Origin: Nemertoderma westbladi
Taxonomy: Eukaryota > Xenacoelomorpha > Nemertodermatida > Nemertodermatidae
DNA length: 64,000 nt
Direction: 5' to 3'
Assembly (NCBI GenBank): GCA_032718475.1
Contig: JAUCBJ010008614.1
Location: forward strand, 1 to 64,000
Below, piece after piece: positions 32,869-44,343 of this stretch. Numbering within the stretch: position 1 is the first letter of the stretch; each line of letters starts with the position of its first letter. The translations under genes were made by a program, and so were the position numbers. The notes under the pieces were generated by a model, which saw nothing but the letters and a program-made list of their open reading frames with translations, was not told the origin of the DNA and made no database searches.

Positions 32869-33919
32869 CTGAAAGAGTTACAAATATTAAGTTGTGTTGG
32901 ACAGGTTGTTTACGAGCTGAACTGGTCAAATGGAAGTGGCTAGAATTTATGATCCTTAGTTTACCACAATTTGTAAAATGTAGGAAGTCATTAAATGCAG
33001 TAATGCAATGCAAACCATAGTTATCGTTGAGAGAGCCTATCCTTAAAAATGAAATCTTCAGAAATCCGTGTTTACAGTAGTGGGCAAGTTGTATTAGGTC
33101 AAAAACTGTATTTGATTTGTGTCACTTCATGTAATTAATAATTTCGCAAACCAAGATATTTTGTAGAATGAGGACATTTAATGTAATGTACATATTAGCC
33201 CGTATGGCGAATTTACTTTTCATATTGATACATAAAAGTGTATGTGTCCGCAGTCGTTATACCAGCTTAAAGGAAAGCAAATATGTATTAAACTGGGAAG
33301 TTAAATAAATAGTAAGTTTCAAAAATAACCCCGAAAATATGGCAGAACATATTAAAATACTAATTCTTCAATAATGCGTTGGGGCAATGCAATTTAGTAC
33401 CAAAAAAATTTACATCACAATAAAAAAGGTTATAATAAATAATATGTATGTATATTATGCCTATGGCTATGCGTCTATTTTATTGTTATTCAGTTAAGAG
33501 GGCCTACGACTGCTACCAGCAGTCTAACTACACTACTGTATTGTGCTATTTCGGTTTATTTTGGGAATTTCTGAGGTCTGTCGACTATAAGGTAATAAAT
33601 AATTATGAATTATTAAAGTAGAATAGGTAATGTTAAACGATAAATTAAACATTTTTTAAAATCATATAGGACTTTGTCTATAATTCCATCATCTTCACAA
33701 TTCAATATATAATTGTGAATCACATTGAAGTTTAGACGTATATTTATCATTAAAATAATAAAATGTGAATAATATATAAGAAAATCTTAAACTATCAGTA
33801 AAATTACAGAATTAAAGATTCCATATAAGTAATGATACTGTGTTTATGAAACTACCAACTTTAAATACACAAAATTAGTATACATGCACAAGGATAATGA
33901 AAAATTAATTATTATAAAT
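32869..33919. other. CBY1 intron, 3' part
   Basis: Intronic AT-rich DNA with no recognised element. The whole intron is 32869-34654. Confidence 0.6.
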
Positions 33920-34530
33920 TACATACTAGATTCAAGATTGTAAGATATGTAGCATCTGTGAGGCCTCTAAAGGACCCCATCGTCTGAAGGGGAGAGGGGG
34001 GGGGGGGGGGGGGATCTGCGCTGCCACATGGAGGAGTTCCAACGCCACAGGATAACGGTAGCAGCTGGGAGAGGTGTCGAATTGAGCCACCAGCGGTTGT
34101 ACCACGCCTCAGAATCTGGCAATCACCCGAATGGTTGAGGAAGAGTGGGGATCCCAACCACCTAGGGCCTCAACAACCAAAGGGGTAAAACCGACGCTGG
34201 AGCTCCTGCGCTCATCTGCAAGGCTGCGAGTTTGCGATTTCTGGCCATTGGTTAACTGCGATGCCAGTTGGGGAGAAAAAAGTCGGCAGGGCGACTGCGA
34301 GAACAGAACAGCATATTGTCGACGAGCAATCCCGTCTCCACCGCAGCCAACCTGGTGGTCTCCATAGGGGTCTGATGGGGAAGAGCATACGGGACAAGGG
34401 TAGGTGGGGGAGCTCATACGGATGCCGAACCAATGGCACACTGAGTGGCGATACTCGGCGTCGAGGAAATTGAGCCCTAGACTTTCTGAAAGGAGTGGAG
34501 ATTGTGTGTAGCTAAATAAAGTAGCCAAGT
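33920..34530 (-). pseudogene. Retrotransposon ORF C-terminal fragment in CBY1 intron
   Basis: Minus-strand frames read ESLGLNFLDAEYRHSVCHWF, then YPCPVCSSPSDPYGDHQVGC, GGDGIARRQYAVLF, a shortened middle, and VGFTPLVVEALGGWDPHSSS. This order (LGL…E…, C.VC…D..GDH..C.GDG..RR/RHN, then F.PLVVE.LGGW) is the C-terminal module of reverse-transcriptase-like ORFs found in many invertebrates, and a different subfamily from the one in METTL3 intron 1. A G run (33995-34012) and deletions show it is inactive. It lies in the CBY1 intron in the gene's orientation. Confidence 0.75.
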
Positions 34531-34654
34531 TAAATCAATTAGCACCATTTGAATTTCAACTGCATCGCCGAATTTAATAAATATAAACTGCTAGGCCTAT
34601 TTGATAATGATTTTACAGAAACAAACGTTATACCGGTACAGTACCGGTACCTAC

Positions 34655-34841
34655 CTCTGTCAAATACAAGATGTTCGTCATCCAAAGTTACATTGACTCT
34701 ACCATAATCAACCCCGAAATCGTGAGCAATTTGTCGGCTGTCGAGATTGCTGATATTAGAGAGAGACTGAGCACGGCGAGCCGTTGACTTCTTGGGTGAA
34801 AAACGGTGACCAGCTGCGAGATTATTACCAAATATGGGCAT
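34655..34841 (-). CDS. CBY1: Chibby homologue, coding exon 1
   Basis: 187 nt, residues 1-62 and the first base of codon 63. The protein starts MPIFGNNLAAGHRFSPKKST and continues ARRAQSLSNISNLDSRQIAH, then a VDYG…VNVTLDDEHLVFDRG segment, matching the Chibby N-terminus (MPFFGN..SPKK…SLSNL…E.G..YG). R22-R23-A-Q-S26-L is the conserved Akt/14-3-3 site. Donor GTAGGT is at 34649-34654. The joined protein has 135 residues against 126 in human; the extra residues come mainly from NLAAGHR and the linker. Chibby proteins bind beta-catenin to dampen Wnt signalling and act at ciliary basal bodies. That role is taken from the family and not shown by sequence alone. Confidence 0.93.
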
Positions 34842-35181
34842 TTTTTACGGACAAAATTAGCGAAATACCTAACAATATACCGGACCGATGAATAAGCTGC
34901 TTTAACTGCGGTAAGCCTACCGGTACCGGTAGGTAGGCCTGCTGTATTTACCGCACTGTACTATACTGTTAGAACATTGCATCATTGTAACAAACCAACC
35001 ACCACTCTAGTTCTAGTACTTCTAGTTATTGATACAGTATCCAGCATCCTTACTTTCAGTCTTTACTGCTTTTTATCAAAACCATCAAAACACAGTACCG
35101 GTCACCGGTAGCTTCAAAAACACTATTTGTTTACATTGGATCGCCATGGCAACCTGATTTAACAATCCCTCGACAGGGGAA

Positions 35182-35212
<31 letters not shown>

Positions 35213-35540
35213 CAGTTTTGTTTCTTAACTCACTGATCTATATAAATGTGATTCACAAATAATTACCCTTAATTAATAAATTAACATTCTAAGTTAGGAG
35301 TCTAAATATTACTGTTTGTAAACCTTTGATAAGTTGGTGGCGGCGGTATGCTGAAATGGGGATTTTTGTCATGCCGAATTTTTACTTGAATTTGATAGGT
35401 GCACCTACCCTACAGTATTAATTTGAAATGCTACTGTAGTTCAAACCAGCAAACACTTTCCTATTTATAAATTTATTTCGGAGGACTTTAATAAATCAGT
35501 GTTTGACAAAGATATTTATATTATTACAAGGAAGTAGGCC
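34842..35540. other. CBY1 5' flank
   Basis: Expected to contain the CBY1 promoter; no element could be assigned. Holds a (CT)n microsatellite at about 35187-35213 and several ACCGGTA words. Confidence 0.5.
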
Positions 35541-36110
35541 TACTATACTAAGAATTTAATAACGAACCTGTCTTTATAGACTTGGTTAGTTTTTGTCTAA
35601 AGCGGAGGCCGGCAAAAGCACGATGTACTGTAGTCCTATGTATGTACATGTAGGTCTATGTATGTATACCACCAAATGGCTTCGAAACCACTTAATGTAC
35701 ATGTATTGGAAAAGTGTAAACGCGACTATTTATAAATTGTTATCTAAAGTTCTTTTTTTTTTAAATAGACAATAACAGCTTATTTTTTACTATAACTTCG
35801 CGAGTTTTGATCGTACGGAGCTGATTTTGGGCTCATTCTATTCGGAATATAACGATTTTATTCAATCCACTTCCACTTCCAATTTTATAATTTTATTATG
35901 TTTTCTCATTAAAAAAACGCTGTTGAAAAAAGGCATCTTTTTAATAATTTTATTCCAACTTTCGAGGTTTTGCACATTAGTAATTACTGATTTCAAAAAT
36001 TTATAAGTTTAGAGGTTTTAATTTCATGCTTCGTGGCATTTCAACAATTACGTCCCAAATGCATGCACATCATAGTTTTTCAGGAATAGTTATTGGAATC
36101 GTTTAGGTGT
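35541..36110. repeat. Dispersed repeat with an inverted partner at 39865-40310
   Basis: The left part (ATAACGAACCTGTCTTTA, AGGCCGGCAAAAGCACGATG, CACCAAATGGCTTCGAAACC) matches 47325-47500 in the same orientation. The right part (TCGCGAGTTTTGATCGTACG, TATTCGGAATATAACGATTT … TTTGGGACG complement) matches 39865-40150 in reverse complement over about 290 bp. Confidence 0.7.
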
Positions 36111-36205
36111 TTAGTAAGACGTGATAAAAGGAAACCCATGGAAACCTATTCATATTTCATTTATGGTAGCAGACGGACAACTGTTGGTTGTAAATTATTA
36201 TACTG

Positions 36206-36358
36206 ATATTATTCAATGTTTAGAGGTGTACGGATTTATTCACCTGAAGCCAAATAAACCGTATAACTACCGAGGTTGAAGGCCGTGGTTGTTATACAAG
36301 GTGTTTTTGCTGAAGGTGAATATATCCGAATATCTTTCTCTAAAACATTGAATAATAT
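36206..36358. mobile_element. MITE, copy A of a CCGAGG…GTTGTTATACAA family
   Basis: 153 bp with imperfect inverted ends (ATATTATTCAATGTTTAGAG … CTAAAACATTGAATAATAT, then TTATTCACCTGAAG / CTGAAGGTGAATATA). The centre ACTACCGAGG(T/C)(T/C)GAAGGCC and GGTTGTTATACAA is shared with 49450-49678. Confidence 0.65.
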
Positions 36359-36422
36359 GTCTATCACTTACTTCGAACATTGTGTTGTTTTTAAACTTCC
36401 TGGTTTCACTTGGACTGCCCAG

Positions 36423-36692
36423 TGCCCAGGCCTACCCGAGTGGATACGGCGTCTGAACTGCTTACACAATAGTGTTTGGTGGTGCAGGTTCGAATCCGAC
36501 TAAAGGCTGTAGAAATTTCGCACTGTTGTGTCCCTAGGCAAGACACTTTAGACATTAGCGCCTTCGCCAACCCAGCGGTATAATGGGAACCTGGCTTTGC
36601 TGGGGTAATGATAATAAAAGCGCTTTGAGTATGCTGAGCGTAGAAAAGCGCTATATAAATAATCAATATTATTATTATATTATTATTATTAC
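36423..36692 (+). mobile_element. Second SINE family, full-length-looking
   Basis: tRNA-like head with CCGAGTGGATACGGCGTCTG (A box) and GCAGGTTCGAATCCGAC (B box), a body with ATAATGGGAACCTGGCTTTG, a 3' segment AAAGCGCTATATAAATAATC and an (ATT)n tail. The GCGCTATATAAAT-like 3' end followed by a simple tail is typical of invertebrate SINE/LINE 3' ends. Confidence 0.75.
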
Positions 36693-37559
36693 CCGAAACC
36701 TAAGATTTTCAGATCATAATTTTCCTTGATTTTCTTATTGATTAGGTAATGTTTTGAACATCATTATTAGCGACTAATTTTAGTTTAAGTTTGCTAGTAT
36801 TTTTTATGTTGGCTAATGTTTTTTTAAAAGGAAATTTGAGTTTTTGACAAAAAACAATTAATTAAGGGGGTACACCCCCCTTAATGGACCTTTTTTGCAA
36901 ATGGCTATAATTTCTGCTTGTGTGTAGTTTTGTATATTTTATACCTTTCGGGGGATTAACATATGGCCAAAGATTGGGTTCAAAAAAAAAATTTTCAAAT
37001 TTGCGTCGCCCTCTAGCGGCCACCAGCGAAATTGTTAATTTCATTAAAAACACTAACTAGTCTCACAATTTTGGGCGAAAATTTTCGAAACTTGGTTTTT
37101 CTGAATCAGCATCCACGGCTCCACAAAACTTATCGGTTACATTTTTTATTTAGGTCTTAAATATTTTTTAAATATTATTAACTACAGTAATATTAATTAT
37201 TACTTATTAGATATTAACTAATTTCAAGAAATTAATATGGCACAATTCAAAATTCTAACCGATAACTTTTAATCAAAACCCGAAAAGAAATCAAACAAAA
37301 AAAATTTCGAAAATTGGTTAAGAAATGGCTGAGTAGTAGTATTTTGAATGTGAAAAATACAATTCCGAGATAAACGCATTTAAAGTTTAAGAACAATATA
37401 TTTCAAATGTTCCCGCTATTTTCAGTACTGGTATCTCCTTTTCTTTTCCCATTGGTTATCCCCTATCCATATTTTGTGATTTTTCAATGGATTTCATGAA
37501 ATTTGGTTAAAAAAAACCCCTACCCACTTTTAACAACCTGTTAAAATAATTTTAGAGTG
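36693..37559. other. Intergenic, no gene seen
   Basis: AT-rich DNA. A short palindrome-like GGGGGTACACCCCCC occurs at about 36867. Confidence 0.5.
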
Positions 37560-37965
37560 CTTGCCAAAAAACACTTCGCGCAGCACGTGAACAAATTTCA
37601 TTTTGGCGTATTAATTTGATCGCATACTATTTCGTCATTTAGTAATAAATAGTCATGGAATAATGAGACAACCTTAAGAAACATTCAAAATTATGTAAAA
37701 ATTTCCAGATAATTTTATAATAAGCCTTTACACAGAACATTAAACTTTGCGCAGCACGTGAAACCTTCGCGCAGCACGTGAGACATTTGCGCAACAGGTG
37801 AAGGATTCACGTAGCACTTAAATTCTTCACAAAGCACGTTAATTAATCGAGCACCTCGGAAAGCTTTTTATTTTAATCAGAATGAGAAGCCTTCACGCGG
37901 CACATGAAAAGTTCATGGATCACATGAAGACTTCGCGCAGCACGTGAATTATTCTCAGAGCTTGC
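37560..37965. repeat. Degenerate 20-bp repeat cluster (CGCGCAGCACGTGA)
   Basis: At least nine versions of CTTCGCGCAGCACGTGAA occur at 37575, 37746, 37766, 37786, 37806, 37826, 37891, 37911 and 37931, several exactly 20 bp apart. Most intact copies contain the CACGTG palindrome; others have decayed to CACTTA, CACATG and similar. The same word forms the ends of TIR elements elsewhere (2950, 39388, 54126, 55217). Confidence 0.75.
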
Positions 37966-38149
37966 GGAATTAAAAAAAAATAAGGTTGTGGTTAATGGTT
38001 GTTTCCCCGAATTATTATTACTAGCTAGCTCTTGTTATATGATGGTTCAAATTTGTTATTACTAGGAGACAACAAGTCCATTAGACATTGTTCAATATGT
38101 ATAATACAAAACTCACAAATGTCTATTAAATATATATTAATTAAAGTTT

Positions 38150-38420
38150 TACGGACATGTTGACAGACAGACAGACAGACAATCTGAGAGACAGACTAAG
38201 ATACAGACATAGTCATTAGATAATTCCAAATATGAAAACAGACATCGACATTAAGAAAAATCCTAACAGCAAACAATTCAGATTGCTTATTTTATACCCT
38301 TTTTAATATTTCGATGGACAGACAGACAGACATACAGACGGAAAACCAGCCATTACTCGAGAAGTAAAAGAGATCTCGCTAAGCCGTTTCCAGATTTGAA
38401 ATCCGCATTAAATTCTACTC
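38150..38420 (+). repeat. Dispersed CAGACAGA-rich repeat, copy 2
   Basis: Shares phrase order with 26030-26380, including TACTCGAGAAGTAAAAGAGA and the following GATTTGAAAT(C) stretch. Confidence 0.65.
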
Positions 38421-38460
38421 TAGATAAAATAAAAAAACAAAAAACGAAAATTTTGACCTG

Positions 38461-38492
38461 AGGGGGGGTGTTCCCCCCCCCCCCCCCCCCTT
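38461..38492. repeat. G tract / C tract pair
   Basis: GGGGGGG, then TGTT, then a run of about 18 C: an inverted homopolymer pair of the kind that caps the MITE family described at 5465. Confidence 0.8.
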
Positions 38493-38572
38493 TAAGTGTT
38501 TTTCAATTGTTTAATGTTTAAGCAACATTTGGTATTTTTTCTGTTGTTAGCTAGTCATTTAAGTTTCATTAT

Positions 38573-38682
38573 TGTTTTGTTCAGAAATGGAAAAAATGAG
38601 GAAGCACGTCACCGGGTTTTCAACCAGGTTTTGACCTATCTGAGCTCATTTTTACCATTTCTGAACAAAACCATTATATTAC
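38573..38682. mobile_element. 110-bp MITE with about 25-bp inverted ends
   Basis: Starts GTTTTGTTCAGAAATGGAAA and ends with TTACCATTTCTGAACAAAAC. The hexamer CATTAT flanks both sides and may be the target duplication. A single arm of the same element is at about 6598-6625. Confidence 0.7.
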
Positions 38683-38777
38683 ATAATTAATTACAGTTGC
38701 ATTAATTAATAGCTAAACTCCAATTAATTTAATTACATAAATTAAATCATTAACTGAAGGCCTCTACGATATTTTAG

Positions 38778-38916
<139 letters not shown>

Positions 38917-39864
38917 GGACCCGCAACAGTTTTAGACGTTTATGTTCAGAAAACGTTTACTTGTATTCGTTATAGAGAACATGGACTCGTATTCATTTAT
39001 TTAGTTAATTTGATCTCCATTTAATTACATATTTCTGGCACAGTTTTAGAATTAATTAACAAATAAACTGCCTCTGTTTCCGTTGTTATATAATATGTAA
39101 CTCCAACAGGCTTATAGTAAATTATAAATACAGGAGTAGGATGTAAAGTCATTATCGCTATCGTCAAACCCTGACAAAGATATAAAGAAATGCCCGAAAA
39201 CCCCGAAATTCCCACTACCAATAAGTTAACATTCAAAATAATAGCAAAATAATAATTTGGAGCAAATTTTAATAAGTTATAGGCGTAAAGGTATAATATT
39301 ATAGAATGTTACTGGATAACAGTACTTATTTTATCGTGAAACAGTATAATTGCTGAAATTTTATTGAATTATACACGTTCGTGGGGCCTTCGCGCAGCAC
39401 GAGAGCCTATATTAGAAAGTACATTTATACTAATCTCTATTAGATAAACGAAAACCGCCTTTCCCAAAATATATATGAGTGAGGCCGATGCTATCAGTTT
39501 GTGATAAACTAGTTGTAAAAACATAGATCCATTTCAGTTTGCATTTATACACTTTAACTGTCATTTGTAAACCTCCTAACTAGGGCTATTTAAGTTAAGT
39601 ATGAAATTTTTAGTTTTAAAATAGTCTTCTCCTTTATTAGCCTCGTTGCGCTCGTCCTGTTTTGTCTTAAAATTATTTTCCTAAACGGAGACTAACGACC
39701 TTTATAACGTCTCCTTGAAACTGTGAGAGTAACTGCTGATTTATGGCAGATGGATACCCGTATCCACTGTAAACTCGTTGCGTTCGTCTTTGACTGTTGC
39801 TATGGAAACTATCCACCATATTTAACCATACAAAGGAAATTCGTTTCTTTAATATTACGGTAAA
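38917..39864. other. Intergenic, one transposon end
   Basis: No gene. TGGGGCCTTCGCGCAGCACG at about 39382 is an isolated end of the GTGGGGC TIR family. Confidence 0.5.
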
Positions 39865-40310
39865 CTATTCCAGTAATTATTCCTGAAATACAACGATTTG
39901 GATGTACAGTATTTGGGACGTAATTATGACAATACCGCTAAACAAAACTTCTAATCCCACATATAATTATCCGCAATTATTGCTCTATTAGAGTGCAAAA
40001 TCTCGAATGTTAAAACATAATTTTAAAAAAGATGTATTTTTTTTATAAAATTGGAAGTGGATTTTAATAAAATCGTTATATTCCGAACAGAATGAACCCA
40101 AAATCAGCTCCGGACGATCAAAACTCGCGAAAATTTACGAAAAATAAGCTGCTGCCTAATTTAAAAAATGGACTTTAGTTGATAAATAAAAAAGTTGAGG
40201 ACGATTTGATGTGCGATATTCGAAATATTTGCATAATACTGCATCAACATTATGGAACGCGAAATTAAATACCCAGAACTACACTTTGATCTCGCGCTCC
40301 CTAGCATAGA
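39865..40310. repeat. Inverted partner of 35541-36110 joined to a 47.5 kb repeat part
   Basis: 39865-40150 is the reverse complement of 35790-36110. 40170-40290 (AAAAAAGTTGAGGACGATTT, GCGATATTCGAAATATTTGC, CGCGAAATTAAATACCC) matches 47530-47620 directly. Confidence 0.7.
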
Positions 40311-40324
40311 GCCAATGTAAAACC

Positions 40325-42910
40325 ACAGTGTCTGTCCAGTGTCTGCACCAGTTTCCGCACCACTGTCTGCACCAGTGTCTGCACCAGTTTCGGCACCACT
40401 GTCTGCACCAGTGTCTGCACCAGTGTCTGCACCACTGTCTGAACCACTGTCTGCACCACTGTCTGCACCACTGTCTGCACCACTGTCTGCACCACTGTCT
40501 GCACCACTGCGTGCACCAGTGTCTTCACCACTGTCTGCACCACTGTCTGCGCCACTGTCTGCACCAGTGGCTGCATCAGTGTATGCACCACTGCGTGCAC
40601 CACTGTCTGCACCAGTGTCTGCACCACTGTCTGCACCACTGTCTGCCCCAATGTCTGACTCACTGTCTGCACCACTGTCTGCACCACTGTCTGCACCACT
40701 GTCTGCCCCAGTGTCTGCACCACTGTCTGCACCACTGTCTGCACCACTGTCTGCGCCACTGTCTGCACCAGTGTCTGCATCAGTGTATGCACCACTGTCT
40801 GCGCCACTGTCTGCACCAGTGTATGCACCACTGTCTGCGCCACTGTCTGCACCAGTGTCTGCATCAGTGTATGCACCACTGCGTGCACCACTGTCTGCAC
40901 CAGTGTCTGCACCAGGTGTCTGCATCAGTGTCTGCACCACTGTCTGCACCAGTGCCTGCACCACTGTCTGCACCAGTGTCTGCATCAGTGTATGCAACAC
41001 TGCGTGCACCACTGTCTGCACCAGTGTCTGCACCACTGTCAGCACCAGTGTCTGCACCACTGTCTGCACCAGTGTCTGCACCACTGTCTGCACCAGTGTC
41101 TGCACCACTGTCTGCACCACTGTCTGCGCCACTGTCTGCACCAGTGTCTGCATCAGTGTATGCACCACTGCGTGCACCAGTGTCTTCACCACTGTCTGCA
41201 CCACTGTCTGCGCCACTGTCTGCACCAGTGGCTGCATCAGTGTATGCACCACTGCGTGCACCACTGTCTGCACCAGTGTCTGCACCACTGTCTGCACCAC
41301 TGTCTGCCCCAATGTCTGACTCACTGTCTGCACCACTGTCTGCACCACTGTCTGCACCACTGTCTGCCCCAGTGTCTGCACCACTGTCTGCACCACTGTC
41401 TGCACCACTGTCTGCGCCACTGTCTGCACCAGTGTCTGCATCAGTGTATGCACCACTGTCTGCGCCACTGTCTGCACCAGTGTATGCACCACTGTCTGCG
41501 CCACTGTCTGCACCAGTGTCTGCATCAGTGTATGCACCACTGCGTGCACCACTGTCTGCACCAGTGTCTGCACCAGGTGTCTGCATCAGTGTCTGCACCA
41601 CTGTCTGCACCAGTGCCTGCACCACTGTCTGCACCAGTGTCTGCACCACTGTCTGCACCACTGTCTGCACCAGTGTCTGCATCAGTGTATGCGCCACTGC
41701 GTGCACCACTATCTGCACCAGTGTCTGCACCACTGTCAGCACCAGTGTCTGCACCACTGTCTGCACCAGTGTCTGCACCACTGTCTGTACCACTGTCTGC
41801 ACCACTGTCTGCACCACTGTCTGCACCACTGTCTGCGCCACTGTCTGCACCAGTGTCTGCATCAGTGTATGCACCACTGCGTGCACCAGTGTCTTCAGCA
41901 CTGTTTGCACCACTGTCTGCGCCACTGTCTGCACCAGTGGCTGCATCAGTGTATGCACCACTGCGTGCACCACTGTCTGCACCAGTGTCTGCACCACTGT
42001 CTGCACCAGGTGTCTGCAAAAGTGTCTGCACCACTGTCTGCACCAGTGTCTGCACCACTGTCTGCACCAGTGTCTGCACCACTGTCTGCACCACTGTCTG
42101 CACCACAGTCTGCACCACTGTCTGCACCAGTGTCTGCACCACTGTCTGCACCACTTTCTGCACCAGTGTCTGCACCACTGTCTGCACTACTGTCTGCACC
42201 ACTGTCTGCACCACTGTCTGCACCACTCTCTGCACCACTGTCTGCACCAGTGTCTGCACCAGTGTCTGCACCACTGTCTGCACCACTGTCTGCACAACTG
42301 TCTGCACCACTGTCTGCACCAGTGTCTGCACCACTGTCTGCACAACTGTCTGCGCTACTGTCTGCACCAGTGTCTGCACCAGTGTCTGCACAACTGTCTG
42401 CGCTACTGTCTGCACCATTGTCTGCACCAGGTGTCTGTACCACTGAATGCACCAGTGTCTGCACCAGTGTCTGCACCAGGTGTCTGCACCACTGTCTGCA
42501 CCACTGTCTGCGCCACTGTCTGCACCAGTGTCTGCATCAGTGTATGCACCACTGCGTGCACCACTGTCTGCACCACTGTCTGCACCAGTGTCTGCACCAC
42601 TGTCTGCACCACTGTCTGCACCAGTGTCTGCACCACTGTCTGCACCACTGTCTGCACAACTGTCTGCGCTACTGTCTGCACCAGTGTCTGCACCACTGTC
42701 TGCACAATTGTCTGCGCTACTGTCTGCACCAGTGTCTGCACCAGGTGTCTGCACTACTGTCTGCACCACTGTCTGCGCCACTGTCTGCACCAGTGTCTGC
42801 ATCAGTGTATGCACCACTGCGTGCACCACTGTCTGCACCACTGTCAGCACCAGTGTCTGCACCACTGTTTGCACCAGTGTCTGCACCACTGTCTGCACCA
42901 CTGTCTGATT
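40325..42910. repeat. 2.6 kb array of 12-bp units (CTGTCTGCACCA)
   Basis: About 215 units of CTGTCTGCACCA/CTGCACCAGTGT type. A higher-order period is visible: the variant string GCGTGCACCAGTGTCTTCA occurs at 40509, 41169 and 41878, and 40500-40920 is almost identical to 41160-41580 (offset 660). With a unit divisible by three and no stop word in most frames, both strands contain long overlapping open frames (up to 866 codons). These are artefacts of the repeat. Confidence 0.95.
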
Positions 42911-43179
42911 AACGTTTACACCCCGTAAATAATTATGTAGGAGCTAAACGCGACATCCTGAACAAAAGTAATGCAGAGGTGAAGAATATATGTAATCTAT
43001 GCAAAAGCAAATCCTTACAAATTTCGCCACTTATGTTAGCTTTAATCCTGGACCTATCTCTGCATCCTTTATATACAGAGTTTTAAACGTATTTACATCC
43101 CCGAATTTAAGAGAACCAAGTTTTCTCGATTGAGACAAAGTTCTCACAGATTAAACGTATGTAGAAGGAATTGGGATTG
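42911..43179. other. Spacer between array and LINE
   Basis: No feature recognised. Confidence 0.5.
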
Positions 43180-43221
43180 GGGTTGTATTTTAATACAGAG
43201 CACCTAAACGACAGTTTGGCG

Positions 43222-44300
43222 ATGCCACCTGCACGACGGGGTTCGCTTCCAGATCGTGACCCTCCAAACAAATCAACGGCATCTACAAATGTAAAGCAGA
43301 AGAACCCTGGCAGTCATGCCACAACAACGCCACAAAAACCCCGGGACAATCCACCCCTTCCAAACGACAAGAAACAAAAAAAGAAACCCAACGCCAAAGA
43401 ATGGATTAACTATTGATGTGGAATGCACTGCCTGTACTATGGTATGGACAGCAATACAAACCCGATTTATAAATGAGTTCCAGAGACTTCTGCTGTGGAT
43501 TCTGCTCAGCAAACAAAATCAACGATTTAGAGAATGAAAAGATAACCCTAGAAAACAAACTAGAGTTTCTACAAAAGACCGCGACACTGGATCATCCATC
43601 TCCACCAATATCCTACGCAGACGTCACACGTAGGGATACCCCTCAGCAATCTAGTAATGACGTAACTACTAATGTTGCGCTACTGTCAAAACAAATGAAA
43701 CAAGAAGAGAAGGAACAACTACAATGGAAAAACAACATTGTGATCCGCGGAACTCAACCGAAGCCAAACAATAAAGAAGATTCTCTACTATCAAAAGAGA
43801 TTGCAAACGAACTGGATGTCGATATTGACCCGACACAAATAACAAAAAAGCGAGTGGGGAATCAGGGACCCGACAACTCCCAAAATCTTGTTGTGACTCT
43901 AACATCTGAGCAACGAAACCAACTTCTCAAGAAAGCTCGGAATCTGCGATCCAGTCGCCGCTTCGGCAAAGTATATATATCCCCCGACTATACCCCAGCC
44001 GAGCAGAAACTGCGCTACGATTTGAGACAGAGCAAACGTACAGCCGAATCCAACTTCCCTGACAAACAATGGATTATATACAGGGGAGCTGTCCGCGAAA
44101 TGCCGGCCAGTTGGGGCCCATCCCTCGGCTACAGATCAACTTCCTTAACCCCCCAGACTACAGTCCCCTCACCAGTTGCAACCCAATTAAACTCAACTAT
44201 TTCCATTGATTCGAAACAGTCTACACCCACACACCTCACATCAACCTACAACTATTCCATAAGGTCGACGACCATTGACCACAGTAAGGATGTAGATTGA
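43222..44300 (+). pseudogene. LINE ORF1 (PHD-like finger, coiled coil)
   Basis: Starts MPPARRGSLPDRDPPNKSTA with a basic Lys/Pro-rich N-terminus. It then shifts frame to IDVECTACTMVW and again to RDFCCGFCSANKINDLENEK, which together look like a degraded C..C…W…C..C PHD-type finger as in CR1 ORF1 proteins. A leucine-rich coiled coil (LENKLEFLQKT) and a long frame with QWKNNIVIRG and VGNQGPDNSQNLVVTL follow, ending at 44300. The second half resembles the L1/CR1 ORF1 RNA-binding region (NIVIRG…, RRFGKVYISPDYT). Two frameshifts lie between 43395 and 43475. Confidence 0.75.
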
Positions 44301-44343
44301 CTACCACGATCAAACTACAACAACGCTACCAGAGTTCACCCAT

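Noticed and set aside
40328-42928. Cys/His-rich (CLHHCLHQ) open frame of 866 codons and its overlapping rivals on both strands
   Set aside because: All arise from a 12-bp repeat lacking stop words; frames on both strands are open at once, which real coding sequence does not show.
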